From positions 1,278 through 43,190 of the forward strand of contig DUBH01000002.1 in NCBI GenBank assembly GCA_012960415.1: a stretch of DNA of 41,913 nt. The letters are read 5' to 3'. The DNA is from Henriciella sp. GTDB lineage: Bacteria > Pseudomonadota > Alphaproteobacteria > Caulobacterales > Hyphomonadaceae. Each line of letters opens with the position of its first letter. Within the stretch, counting starts at the first letter, position 1. Positions 1 to 7,998 of this stretch are shown piece by piece. The translations under genes were made by a program, and so were the position numbers. The notes below the pieces were generated by a model. The model ran no database searches. It was given only the letters and a program-made list of their open reading frames with translations, and was not told where the DNA came from.

Positions 1-151
1 CTGAAATAAAGCCGGCCGTATTGTGTCCGGCCTCAAGGTCGAGGCGCTTCTGATCAAGCGGCAGGCGCACCAGCGCCTGGATACCCGTCATATAGGCATG
101 GCCCTCGACAAGATCGTATTTATCGTTCAGCGTGACTTCGCGGTGTTCCAA
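1..151 (-). CDS. Indolepyruvate ferredoxin oxidoreductase, N-terminal fragment (cut by window edge)
   Basis: Only the first 50 codons lie in the window. The translation contains LNDKYDLVEGHAYMTGIQAL followed by VRLPLDQKRLDLEAGHNTAGFI, which is the characteristic N-terminus of the long fused alpha/beta indolepyruvate ferredoxin oxidoreductase of proteobacteria, a thiamine-diphosphate and iron-sulfur enzyme that oxidises aryl-pyruvates from aromatic amino acid breakdown to aryl-acetyl-CoA. No ATG is available in frame; the start is the TTG at 149-151, preceded by GGGAG seven bases upstream. The gene is divergent from an Lrp/AsnC regulator, which makes control by that regulator likely. The rest of the enzyme is outside the window, so completeness cannot be judged. 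Confidence 0.85.
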   Translation of the reverse strand, partial: MEHREVTLNDKYDLVEGHAYMTGIQALVRLPLDQKRLDLEAGHNTAGFIS

Positions 152-188
152 GGAACGGCTCCCATAAAGCTTTGAAGCTATATTATTT

Positions 189-208
189 GCATTTTTTGCC
201 GAAAATGC
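189..208. promoter_or_regulatory. Candidate Lrp/AsnC operator (inverted repeat) between divergent genes
   Basis: GCATTTT (189-195) and AAAATGC (202-208) form a perfect 7-6-7 inverted repeat in an AT-rich stretch. TTGCC recurs at 196-200, 209-213 and 218-222. The site lies 38 bases upstream of the oxidoreductase start and 72 upstream of the regulator start. Lrp/AsnC proteins usually bind AT-rich imperfect palindromes next to their own gene, so autoregulation plus control of the divergent enzyme is the natural reading; binding itself is inference. Confidence 0.5.
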
Positions 209-280
209 TTGCCCATATTGCCGTATATAGCGTAAGAACAGGCAAGATGTTCCATTTTAAAGCGCTCAAAGGGAGAAAAA

Positions 281-775
281 TTGCCCCAATCACTTGACGC
301 CATCGACGCAAAGATTCTGGACCTGATTCAGAAGGACGCCGCCCTCTCCGTTGCGGAGATCGCAGACCGGGTGGGTCTCTCATCGTCTCCCTGCTGGCGC
401 CGCATCAAGCGCATGGAAGAAGCGGGCATCATCCGTGGCCGCGTCACCCTGCTCGACCGCGACGCTCTGGGTCTTGGCTTCGAAGTCGTCGCAAGCGTGA
501 AGCTGGCGCTGCCGAGCAAGGAAAACCTCGCCAAGTTCGAAGCCCTCGTCCTCAAATGGGCCGAGGTTCTTGAATGTATGACGGTGACGGGCGCTGTCGA
601 CTATGTGATCCGAATCACGACGACGGACATGCACGCCTACGATACCTTCCTGCGTGAGAAACTGCTTGGGTCCGGCCTCGTTTCGGACGTTCAGTCCCGC
701 ATCGTGATCAATATTGCCAAGCGCACGACGGCGCTGCCGCTCGGCCTTGTTAGCGACTACGTTCCGGCAAGCTGA
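281..775 (+). CDS. Lrp/AsnC family transcriptional regulator
   Basis: A 164-residue protein with the usual Lrp/AsnC layout. An N-terminal winged helix-turn-helix (about residues 5-55, with LDAIDAKILDLIQKDAALSV and the recognition-helix region GLSSSPCWRRIKRMEEAGII) is followed by an alpha-beta RAM effector domain (about 65-150, with VTGAVDYVIRITTTDMHAYD). Length is normal for the family. It starts at TTG 281 with GGGAG six bases upstream. It is divergent from the indolepyruvate oxidoreductase gene, suggesting that it senses an amino acid or aryl-pyruvate and controls that catabolic enzyme. Its stop overlaps the next gene's ATG by one base (TGATG), so the two are probably co-transcribed. The effector is unknown. 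Confidence 0.92.
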   Translation: MPQSLDAIDAKILDLIQKDAALSVAEIADRVGLSSSPCWRRIKRMEEAGIIRGRVTLLDRDALGLGFEVVASVKLALPSKENLAKFEALVLKWAEVLECMTVTGAVDYVIRITTTDMHAYDTFLREKLLGSGLVSDVQSRIVINIAKRTTALPLGLVSDYVPAS

Positions 776-1914
776 TGACCGGGCGCACCCTGCCCACCAC
801 GCCCCGAAAGTTCGCGGCTCTCGCTGGCGCATTTTGCCTGTCTGCTTCGCCTGCCAGTGCCGCGCCTGTCACGCAGGCCTGGCTGGATGAGCAGGTTGAA
901 CAAATCCACGAGGAATATGGCTTGATCGCCCTTGGCGCGGGTGTCCTCGAGATTGGGGATGAGCCGATTATCGCCGTGGCGGGAACGGAGAGCTCAAACT
1001 CAGATGCGCCCGTCACGAAAGACGCTACCTGGCACATTGGCTCCAATACCAAAGCGCTGACAGCCCTTCTCTATGCGCGCCTCGTGGAAGAGGAACAGGC
1101 CGAGTGGGGGGCATCTGTAGCCTCGCTGTTTGAGGGTGAGGCCCGCTCGATTGATCCGGCATGGACCAACGTCACCATCGAAGACCTCTTCGCGCACCGC
1201 TCCGGCGCCGGTCAGGTCGGCCCGGTCTGGCTGCTGTCGCGCGCAAGCGACGAGAGCCCTCTTACGGAGCAGCGACTGGAAACGGTGCGCGCAAGGCTTG
1301 CTGAACGTCCACCCGGAGAGATTGGCGCGTTCGAATACAGCAATCTCAATTACATCATTGCCGGGGCCGCTATCGAAGTGATCACCGGCGATAGCTGGGA
1401 AGACGCGATCCGCGAACAGGTTTTTGAGATCGAAGGGAGCGACTGGGCTGATGGCTGGGGCTTTGGCGCTCCTCAGTCAGGGCCGGTTGGGCATAACGCA
1501 GTGTTCAGCTTCAAGGTCTCCGCTGGCCGGGGTAGCGGGGCAGACAATCCGCCAGCACTTGGACCTGCAGGCACGGCGCACGTTACGATAGAAAGCCATC
1601 TTCGACTGCTTGCCACCTTCATCGACGAGGAAAGTGACCTTATAGCTGAGAGCACGCGCCAGAAGCTGCTAGCGCCATGGCCAGATGAAGACGCCGATTA
1701 TGCCATGGGCTGGGGCATTGGCAGCCGTGACAAGCTTGGCCGCGTCTATGTCCATCGCGGGTCTAACACGATGTGGCTGTCGCATGTTGAGTTGGTGCCG
1801 CAGGAAGACACGGTCCTGATCGTGAACACCAATCTGTACACTGATGCCTCGATTGAAGCCGTTGGCGCACTCGTATCTGCGATCGAAGCCCGACTGACCG
1901 AAGACATCGAATAG
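775..1914 (+). CDS. Secreted serine hydrolase, beta-lactamase (class C / PBP-like) family
   Basis: A 379-residue exported protein. Residues 1-29 look like a signal peptide ending ASA|AP. The family motifs are present: SxxK as S90-N-T-K93, YxN as Y188-S-N190, and a C-terminal H327-R-G equivalent to the KTG/HxG box. This is the fold of PF00144, which includes class C beta-lactamases, D-aminopeptidases, esterases and penicillin-binding proteins. HxG rather than KTG is common in the esterase and peptidase members, so antibiotic resistance should not be assumed. The ATG overlaps the stop of the Lrp/AsnC gene, implying translational coupling. It ends directly against the convergent DUF2332 gene with no gap. 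Confidence 0.85.
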   Translation: MTGRTLPTTPRKFAALAGAFCLSASPASAAPVTQAWLDEQVEQIHEEYGLIALGAGVLEIGDEPIIAVAGTESSNSDAPVTKDATWHIGSNTKALTALLYARLVEEEQAEWGASVASLFEGEARSIDPAWTNVTIEDLFAHRSGAGQVGPVWLLSRASDESPLTEQRLETVRARLAERPPGEIGAFEYSNLNYIIAGAAIEVITGDSWEDAIREQVFEIEGSDWADGWGFGAPQSGPVGHNAVFSFKVSAGRGSGADNPPALGPAGTAHVTIESHLRLLATFIDEESDLIAESTRQKLLAPWPDEDADYAMGWGIGSRDKLGRVYVHRGSNTMWLSHVELVPQEDTVLIVNTNLYTDASIEAVGALVSAIEARLTEDIE

Positions 1915-2991
1915 TCAGGCCGGGGCCGCGACGACCTGCGTGACGTGCCCGTTTGACCGGTTGAGTGTGCGCGCCTCACCGCCCGGCCAGACTTGCAGAC
2001 GGGTTTCCATCATCGGCGTATCTGTGCTGCCGCCGAACAGAGCCTCGGATTCATAGGATAGCCAGGCCAGCGGTGCATCGGGCGTCGCGCTCTCGCCATG
2101 CGCGGCGATCGTGCTCATGATCTGCCCAATGACGTCGCGCGGCGGATAGATCAGGAAGACTGAGTGAAAGACGATGGTGAGCCCTTTTGCAGGGCGCGCC
2201 TCAAGCTTTTGGCCCAGCCACTCGGCAGCGTCCGCCTTGTCCACATTAATGCCCGTCTGCTGGGCGAGGCTAACTGCTGCATCCAGACGCGACAGACGCT
2301 CTTCCTGATCAGGCCAAGTGTAGCATTTCAGGCGCATCGCCTGTTCGAGGTCGTTTAGGTCAAAAGGAGAGAGATCGCAGGCCGCCCTGCTTTCGACGCG
2401 TGGCTCGGCATCGAGGTAGCGCGGCGGATCCATCTGCCAGTCTGTCGTGATCGTGACGCCGCTTTCCGGCCTTTGCAGGCGCTGCCAAGTGGAGGTCGAA
2501 TAGCTGTAGCGGTCCCAATTCTGGTTGAGGCCAGCGCTCGCACCCAGTTCTAGCAGATGCATGGGCATATCGAAGCGGTGCGCCAGCTCCAAAAAGCCCG
2601 GAAGGAGCGCAATGCAGCGCCTTGTCTCATTGGTCTGCGGCGGACTTTGAAGGAAAGACGTTACCCAGTTGCGGTGTCCTGCGAGCCAGTCACGAGCCAG
2701 CGGCCAGACCTTGCTCATCGTCCAGCCTGGGTCCGATGCCGGATAGGCGCGCGCCAGGTCTGGCGCACGCCCCGTCAGCACCGCGTGATGCAGGCACCCT
2801 GCCAGCCGGAGAGCCAGTGCATCTTTGCGGGGATTGGTTGGCCAGCCAGAAACAAGGCCGGCGATAATACCGCCGGCCTCGAAATCTTCTGCAAAGGAAA
2901 GGCAGAGGTCTGCCGTGAAAGACGATCCCAAAGTCCGGCACCATTCCGCCTGTTCGCGGAAATGGGCCGGAATGATTGTCTCGCCTAGCAA
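1915..2991 (-). CDS. DUF2332 family protein
   Basis: A 358-residue cytoplasmic protein matching the uncharacterised DUF2332 family by overall layout. The first part carries FREQAEWCRTLGSSFTADLC; a glycine-rich segment LLELGASAGLNQNWDRY sits at about 146-162; the C-terminus carries VFHSVFLIYPPRDVIGQ and APLAWLSYE. The ELGASAGLN segment resembles the first S-adenosylmethionine-binding loop of Rossmann methyltransferases, but no activity is established. No signal peptide or membrane segment is seen. It begins nine bases downstream of the thiolase stop on the same strand, so it is probably the second gene of a thiolase-DUF2332 transcript. Confidence 0.8.
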   Translation of the reverse strand: MLGETIIPAHFREQAEWCRTLGSSFTADLCLSFAEDFEAGGIIAGLVSGWPTNPRKDALALRLAGCLHHAVLTGRAPDLARAYPASDPGWTMSKVWPLARDWLAGHRNWVTSFLQSPPQTNETRRCIALLPGFLELAHRFDMPMHLLELGASAGLNQNWDRYSYSTSTWQRLQRPESGVTITTDWQMDPPRYLDAEPRVESRAACDLSPFDLNDLEQAMRLKCYTWPDQEERLSRLDAAVSLAQQTGINVDKADAAEWLGQKLEARPAKGLTIVFHSVFLIYPPRDVIGQIMSTIAAHGESATPDAPLAWLSYESEALFGGSTDTPMMETRLQVWPGGEARTLNRSNGHVTQVVAAPA

Positions 2992-3000
2992 GCCTGGCGC

Positions 3001-4179
3001 CTAGACGCGCTCAACGCACATGGCGATGCCTTCGCCGCCGCCGATGCAGAGCGAAGCAACGCCTTTCTTCACGTCGCGGTCTTCCATCGCCGCGAGCAGC
3101 GTCACGAGAATACGCGCGCCGGAGGCACCGATCGGGTGACCCATGGCGCAGGCGCCGCCATTCACGTTCACGATGTCATGCGAGAGGCCAAGCTCTTTCA
3201 TGGCGATCATCGGGACGACAGCGAAGGCTTCGTTGATTTCCCAGAGGCCGACATCGTCCTTGGACCAGCCTGCCTTTTCGAGTGCCTTCTTCATCGCAGG
3301 CACCGGCGCCGTGGTGAAGTATTGCGGCTCATGCGCATGGCTGGAGGAAGACACGATCTTGGCGATTGGCTTCAGGCCGCGCTTTTCGGCTTCAGACTGT
3401 TTCATCAGGACCAGAGCCGCTGCGCCGTCGGAGATGGCCGATGCGTTTGCAGCAGTGACGGTGCCGTCCTTGTTGAATGCCGGGCGAAGGCTCGGGATCT
3501 TGTCCGGCATCGCTGTGCGTGGAAGCTCATCGACATCGACCGTCACATCACCCTTGCGGGTCTTCATCGTGACCGGAACGATCTCGCGCTTGAACTTGCC
3601 TTCTTTCGTCGCTCTTTGAGCACGGGCGAGCGTTTCAAGCGCGTAGGCGTCCTGCTGCTCACGTGTGAACTGGTATTCGCGGGCGATCATGTCGGCGAAG
3701 TTGCCCATCGGGCCGCCTTCATAGGCGTCCTCAAGACCATCGGTCGCCATATGGTCTTTCATGCCGGCAGCGCCGTATTTGTGACCTTTGCGAAGATCGA
3801 CGAGGTGCGGTGCGTTGGTCATCGACTCCATGCCGCCTGCGACCACGATGTTCGCATTGCCTGCGGCAATGGCATTCGCGCCCATGACAGCCGCCTGCAG
3901 GCCGGAGCCGCACATCTTGTTGATCGTGGTGGCTTCGGTGCCCTTGTCGAGACCGGCCTTGATGGCAGCCTGACGCGCCGGGGCCTGGCCCTGACCAGCT
4001 GGCAGGCAGTTGCCCATGATGATCTCGTTGACGTCCGTCTCGGAGAGCTTTGCCTCTTCCGATGCTGCTTTCACAGCAATGGCGCCAAGCTCATTTGCGG
4101 ACATGCCAGCGAGGTCGCCCAGCAGACCGCCCATGGGCGTGCGGGACATACCTACGATTACTACGGGATCATGAGCCAT
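3001..4179 (-). CDS. Acetyl-CoA C-acetyltransferase (thiolase)
   Basis: A 392-residue thiolase, the usual length. The three catalytic regions are visible: nucleophilic C90 in INKMCGSGLQA, H348 in GGACAMGHPIGASGAR, and C378 in SLCIGGGEG; NEAFA precedes the His motif. It interconverts two acetyl-CoA with acetoacetyl-CoA, feeding ketone-body, polyhydroxybutyrate or fatty/amino-acid degradation routes. The biosynthetic (PhaA-like) and degradative (AtoB-like) types cannot be separated from sequence alone here, and no phaB or CoA-transferase gene is adjacent. A strong GGAGGAAAAG ribosome-binding site precedes the ATG. Downstream is the DUF2332 gene. Confidence 0.92.
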   Translation of the reverse strand: MAHDPVVIVGMSRTPMGGLLGDLAGMSANELGAIAVKAASEEAKLSETDVNEIIMGNCLPAGQGQAPARQAAIKAGLDKGTEATTINKMCGSGLQAAVMGANAIAAGNANIVVAGGMESMTNAPHLVDLRKGHKYGAAGMKDHMATDGLEDAYEGGPMGNFADMIAREYQFTREQQDAYALETLARAQRATKEGKFKREIVPVTMKTRKGDVTVDVDELPRTAMPDKIPSLRPAFNKDGTVTAANASAISDGAAALVLMKQSEAEKRGLKPIAKIVSSSSHAHEPQYFTTAPVPAMKKALEKAGWSKDDVGLWEINEAFAVVPMIAMKELGLSHDIVNVNGGACAMGHPIGASGARILVTLLAAMEDRDVKKGVASLCIGGGEGIAMCVERV

Positions 4180-4355
4180 CTTTTCCTCCGGGCTATTTTG
4201 TCGTCTTTTGCGTGTGCGAAGAGATGCGCCTCAGGCGACGCAGCGTCAAGCCCTTAACCGGCCTCTGCCGCGCCCTCATGCGTGCACTGCAACATTGGGA
4301 AACTGTATAGTTCCGGCAAAATCCCTTTCAGGTGCCCCGTGAGAAGGTCCAGTCA

Positions 4356-4371
4356 TCCAGAAAGTTCTGGA
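4356..4371. promoter_or_regulatory. 16-bp perfect palindrome upstream of the PepSY gene
   Basis: TCCAGAA (4356-4362), AG, TTCTGGA (4365-4371) is a perfect inverted repeat 27 bases upstream of the PepSY start, in the 219-base region divergent from the thiolase gene. It could be a dimer operator or a short 5'-UTR hairpin. No T-run follows, so it is not a terminator. Upstream, TATAGT at 4306-4311 is a possible -10 element, with no clear -35. Confidence 0.4.
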
Positions 4372-4398
4372 ACACTGAAAACGCTTAGGAGAAACCTG

Positions 4399-4701
4399 AT
4401 GAAACTTCCAATTCGCACCCTCGCTGCCGCCGCCGTCATTGGTGGTGCAGCCACCGCAGGCGTCGCCATCGCAGACGTCGAAGATGCCCGCGCACTGAGC
4501 GACGCCGATATCTCGCTCGTCGATGCAATCGTCGCAGCTGAAGGCGCAACACAGGGCAAGGCTTTCGACGCCCAGATCGAGGATGATTCCTTCTCGCCGG
4601 AGTTTGAAGTCTCCGTTGTTGCCGACGGCAAGATCTATGATGTCATCGTCGATGGCATCACAGGCGAAGTGACCAGCACGCGCGAAGATCGTGATGACTA
4701 G
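4399..4701 (+). CDS. Small secreted PepSY-domain protein
   Basis: A 100-residue protein. Residues 1 to about 25 are a signal peptide (MKLPIRTLAAAAVIGGAATA, likely cleaved after AIA). The remainder is a single PepSY-like domain: a helix with LVDAIVAAEGATQGKAFDA, then beta strands with FEVSVVADGKIYDVIVDGIT and a terminal GEVTSTRED. PepSY modules are periplasmic inhibitory or binding domains often encoded beside two-component systems. The start was chosen for AGGAGA upstream and because the signal peptide begins there. A strong terminator follows, then an OmpR-type regulator and its kinase, suggesting a partner or target role in the envelope. Confidence 0.78.
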   Translation: MKLPIRTLAAAAVIGGAATAGVAIADVEDARALSDADISLVDAIVAAEGATQGKAFDAQIEDDSFSPEFEVSVVADGKIYDVIVDGITGEVTSTREDRDD

Positions 4702-4725
4702 GGCACGCCCCCTGTAAATTCCCCC

Positions 4726-4758
4726 GCCCTGCCGCATATCCTGCGGCAGGGCATTTTT
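4726..4758 (+). terminator. Rho-independent terminator between PepSY gene and two-component operon
   Basis: GCCCTGCCGCA (4726-4736), loop TATCC, TGCGGCAGGGC (4742-4752) is a perfect 11-bp stem followed by ATTTTT (4753-4758). It ends the PepSY transcript only 16 bases before the TTG start of the response regulator, so the regulator must depend on read-through past this hairpin unless a separate promoter exists that is not obvious. Confidence 0.9.
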
Positions 4759-4773
4759 CTGGAGAGAACACGC

Positions 4774-5451
4774 TTGCGATACCTGCTGGTAGAAGATGAC
4801 AGGGAAACGGCCGACTATGTGAGCCGCGGCTTTCGCGAACATGGCGATGTCGTCGACCACGCCGCCAATGGACAGGACGGCCTGATGATGGCAACCGATG
4901 CGAGCTATGATGCGCTCATCATCGACCGCATGCTTCCCGGCATCGATGGCCTGAAGCTGCTCAATATGCTCCGCGCAGGCGGTAACCAGACACCCGCCAT
5001 CTTCCTGACCGCCATTGGCGGAATCGAAGATCGCGTGGAGGGCCTTCAGGTCGCAGAAGACTATCTGGTCAAACCCTTTGCCTTCGCAGAGCTTCACGCC
5101 CGTATCGGTGTACTGGTGAGATCAGCGGCCCCGACCGATGCGCCGCAGACGACTTACTCACTGGCAGGCCTATGCCTTGATCGGCTCAAGCGAACAGTGG
5201 AGCGCAACGGAGAAGCGATCAGCCTTCAGCCCGTGGAATTCCGGTTGCTTGAATACCTGATGCGCCATGAAGATCGCGTCGTGACCCGCACCATGCTGCT
5301 GGAGAATGTATGGGATTTCAATTTCGACCCGCGCACCAACATCGTCGAGACGCATATCAGCCGGCTTCGCTCAAAGATCGACAAGGGGTTTGACCGCCCG
5401 CTCATCCATACGGTTCGCGGGGCCGGCTACAGACTGTCAGACGATGGATAG
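4774..5451 (+). CDS. OmpR/PhoB-family response regulator
   Basis: A 225-residue regulator. The receiver domain (about 1-115) has the acidic pair E7-D8-D9, phospho-acceptor D51 in ALIIDRMLPG, T79 and K100 in YLVKPF. The winged-helix DNA-binding domain (about 128-222) has VEFRLLEYLMRHEDRVVTR and VETHISRLRSKI. The start is TTG at 4774 with GGAGAG upstream; the protein begins correctly at the first beta strand (MRYLLVEDD). The T79-K100 interval is one residue shorter than in the PhoB regulator encoded at 24104. The gene overlaps the kinase gene by eight bases. The signal is unknown; the neighbouring PepSY gene is a probable regulon member. Confidence 0.93.
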   Translation: MRYLLVEDDRETADYVSRGFREHGDVVDHAANGQDGLMMATDASYDALIIDRMLPGIDGLKLLNMLRAGGNQTPAIFLTAIGGIEDRVEGLQVAEDYLVKPFAFAELHARIGVLVRSAAPTDAPQTTYSLAGLCLDRLKRTVERNGEAISLQPVEFRLLEYLMRHEDRVVTRTMLLENVWDFNFDPRTNIVETHISRLRSKIDKGFDRPLIHTVRGAGYRLSDDG

Positions 5452-6775
5452 GCTGCTGCGCTCATCAGGCTTCAGGCTGACAGCCATGGCTGCAGGGCTA
5501 TTTGCAGCCTGCACGCTGGCGCTCTGCATACTCATCTATCTTGGCCTGCGCGATGACATGGAGGACCAGCTACGCGCGCAGATCCGCAATGAAACCAGCC
5601 AGCTGATGGGCGACTACAATGATGACGGGCTGGAAGAGCTGCGCCACGACATCAGCGAACGCCTCGAACGCCACCCTGGAAACCGGCTGCGATATACGCT
5701 GACCAATCCAGGCGGCATATCAATCTTTGACCGCATTGAATTACCCGACAGGGGCGGCTGGAGCAGACTGAAGCAGGAAGGCGCGAGCGACCTCATCGTC
5801 CTGACGACACCCCTCGAGGATGGGTACAGGCTTGGTATCGGCGCTGACACGCGGATCGTTGGCGAGGCCGCACGGGCGCTACGCCACGCCATGCTGGTTG
5901 TGGTGATCCCGGCCCTGCTGCTCAGCCTGATCGCGGGCCTGTTCGTAAGCCGCCGCTTCCTTGCGCGCGTGGAGAATATGAAATCCACCGCAGAGGCTGT
6001 CGGACGGGAATCGCTGAGCGCCCGTATGCCCGTATCGCCTTCTGGCGATGAGTTTGACAGCCTTGCAGGCACGATCAATCAGATGCTCGATCGCATCGAG
6101 GCGCTGGTGCGGGACGTGCGCTATGTCTCCGCCAGCATTGCGCATGATCTGAGGACCCCGTTTGGACATCTGCGCCAGCGCCTCGAACACCTCGTCGACA
6201 CAGCAGAGACACCGGCCCAGCGCGATGAGCTGGCGGAAACAACAGCTCTCCTCGACGATGTCCTCGCCACGTTCGCAGCCCTGTTGAAAATCGCTGAGCT
6301 TGAAAGTCGCTCAACACCCGTTGCTGCTGAAACGATCGATCTTTCCGAAATTGCCGGGCGCGTCGTTTCGACCTTCGCCGCCATCGCCGAAGCGGAGAAC
6401 AAGTCGATCTCGCTGGTGAACACAGCGCCCGTGCACATTGAGGGAGATGCGCAACTTATCACCCAGATGCTGGTCAATCTTGTAGAGAATGCCCTGCGCC
6501 ATAATCAGGCGGGCGTGCACGTCGACGTAAGTGTCAGCATGCATGAAGGCGCGGCGCGGCTGCTCGTACGCGATGATGGCATCGGTATACCGGAAGGCGA
6601 ACTTCAGAACGCGATCAAGCCATTTCACCGACTGGACCGGAGCCGCACGACGACCGGGTCCGGGCTCGGCCTGAGCCTCGCGGCAAGTATCGCCCGCCAC
6701 CACGGTGCCGAGCCCCAACTGAGGAAGCTGGAGCCGGGTCTGGAAGTGCGCTCCCTGTTTCGAAAGCCCGCTTAA
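5444..6775 (+). CDS. Two-component sensor histidine kinase, HAMP type
   Basis: A 443-residue inner-membrane kinase. TM1 is at about 13-35 and TM2 at about 147-170, enclosing a periplasmic sensor region of roughly 110 residues; a HAMP linker follows (VSRRFLARVENMKSTAEAVG). The H-box is SIAHDLRTP with H234. The N-box is LVNLVENALRHN (about 345), the G1 box DDGIGIPEGE and the G2 box GSGLGLSLA. The ATG at 5444 lies inside the 3' end of the regulator gene. It should phosphorylate the upstream OmpR-type regulator. Organisation resembles the envelope or metal-sensing QseC/PmrB-like kinases, but the ligand cannot be read from the sequence. Confidence 0.92.
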   Translation: MDRLLRSSGFRLTAMAAGLFAACTLALCILIYLGLRDDMEDQLRAQIRNETSQLMGDYNDDGLEELRHDISERLERHPGNRLRYTLTNPGGISIFDRIELPDRGGWSRLKQEGASDLIVLTTPLEDGYRLGIGADTRIVGEAARALRHAMLVVVIPALLLSLIAGLFVSRRFLARVENMKSTAEAVGRESLSARMPVSPSGDEFDSLAGTINQMLDRIEALVRDVRYVSASIAHDLRTPFGHLRQRLEHLVDTAETPAQRDELAETTALLDDVLATFAALLKIAELESRSTPVAAETIDLSEIAGRVVSTFAAIAEAENKSISLVNTAPVHIEGDAQLITQMLVNLVENALRHNQAGVHVDVSVSMHEGAARLLVRDDGIGIPEGELQNAIKPFHRLDRSRTTTGSGLGLSLAASIARHHGAEPQLRKLEPGLEVRSLFRKPA

Positions 6776-6857
6776 GTTTTCGTCTTTGCCTTGCGTCAGC
6801 CAACGGCTGCCTCCATGTCGGTGCGAACGAAAATGAGCCCGCAAGGAGGAAAGCGAA

Positions 6858-7994
6858 ATGGCTTCAGGACTTCCAGACACATTCAAACAGCTTCGCACGC
6901 TCGTGACAGAGGACAGCAAGCTCGAGCTTTCCCTTGCCGACGTGAAAATGCCGACGCCGGGCGAGACCGATATTGTCATCCGCGTCGAGGCCACGCCCAT
7001 CAACCCGTCTGACCTCGGCCTGCTGGTCGGCGCTGGCGACCTGTCGACACTGCGCAATGAGGGTAGCAAGGACAATCCGAAGCTGGTCGCCGACATTCCA
7101 GGCGCTGGCATGCGCGCCATGCAGGCCCGCCTTGGCCAGTCGCTCGCGGTGGGCAATGAAGGCGCAGGTACGGTGGTCGCCGCTGGCTCGTCCGATGCAG
7201 CTCAAGCGCTGATGGGCAAGACAGTGACCGGCCTTGGCGGCGAGTTCTACGGCGAATACCGCATGCTGAATGTCGCGCAGGTTATGGAACTGCCAGAGGG
7301 CGCATCGGCCCGCGATGGCGCGTCCTGTTTCGTCAATCCGCTGACGGCACTGTCCTTCCCGGAAACGATGCGGATGGAAGGCCACAAAGGCCTTATACAT
7401 ACCGCCGCTGCGTCCAACCTCGGCCAGATGCTCAACAAGATCTGTATCGCTGACGGCGTGCCGCTGGTGAACGTCGTCCGCAAGCCGGAGCAGGAAAAGA
7501 TCCTCCGTGACCTCGGCGCGCAGCATGTGGTGAACTCATCCAGCGACACCTTCATGGAAGACCTGATCAAGGCGATCGCGGAAACCAAGGCCACGTTGGC
7601 CTTTGATGCTGTTGGCGGCGGCCCGCTCGCTGGCCAGCTTCTCACGGCTATGGAAGCGGCAGCCAATATTGGCGCTGAGTATAGCCGTTATGGTTCAGCC
7701 GATCCGAAGCATGTCTACATCTATGGACGTCTCGACCTCTCCCCAACCACCATCCCGCCAGGCGTCGGCATGGCGTGGAGCGCAGGCGGCTATCTGCTGA
7801 CCTACTTCCTGCAGAAGATCGGCGCTGAAGGCCGCGAAAAGCTTCGCAAGCGTGTCATGGCAGAGCTGAAGACCACGTTCGCCAGCCACTACACCGACGA
7901 GATTTCGCTGGCCGAGGCGCTCGATCCGGAAACGCTTCAGAACTACAATGCGAAGCGCACGGGTGAGAAATTCCTCATCAACCCAACGCTTTAG
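6858..7994 (+). CDS. MDR-superfamily (zinc-independent) NAD(P)-dependent oxidoreductase
   Basis: A 378-residue medium-chain dehydrogenase/reductase. The GroES-like N-terminal domain has PGETDIVIRVEATPINPSD and GNEGAGTVVAAG (99-110). The segment VNPLTAL (159-165) is typical of the quinone-oxidoreductase / enoyl-reductase branch. The nucleotide-binding domain begins at GLIHTAAASNLGQ (178-190). The cysteine cluster of the structural-zinc alcohol dehydrogenases is absent, so the enzyme is probably zinc-free. The substrate is not evident; 2-enoyl thioesters, acrylyl compounds or quinones are possible. A strong AAGGAGG ribosome-binding site precedes the ATG. The gene stands alone after the kinase and converges on a minus-strand gene four bases away. 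Confidence 0.85.
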   Translation: MASGLPDTFKQLRTLVTEDSKLELSLADVKMPTPGETDIVIRVEATPINPSDLGLLVGAGDLSTLRNEGSKDNPKLVADIPGAGMRAMQARLGQSLAVGNEGAGTVVAAGSSDAAQALMGKTVTGLGGEFYGEYRMLNVAQVMELPEGASARDGASCFVNPLTALSFPETMRMEGHKGLIHTAAASNLGQMLNKICIADGVPLVNVVRKPEQEKILRDLGAQHVVNSSSDTFMEDLIKAIAETKATLAFDAVGGGPLAGQLLTAMEAAANIGAEYSRYGSADPKHVYIYGRLDLSPTTIPPGVGMAWSAGGYLLTYFLQKIGAEGREKLRKRVMAELKTTFASHYTDEISLAEALDPETLQNYNAKRTGEKFLINPTL

Positions 7995-7998
7995 GCGG

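Noticed and set aside
775-1914. Antibiotic-resistance class C beta-lactamase
   Set aside because: SxxK and YxN are present, but the third box is HRG rather than KTG, and there is no ampR neighbour; a general serine hydrolase is the safer call.
3136-4257. A 373-codon open frame antisense to the thiolase gene
   Set aside because: Its translation is rich in His/Arg/Cys with no recognisable domain, while the opposite strand encodes a complete thiolase with all catalytic motifs. It is a shadow caused by codon bias.
6797-6809. Hairpin CAGCC-AAC-GGCTG after the kinase gene
   Set aside because: 5-bp stem, no T-run.
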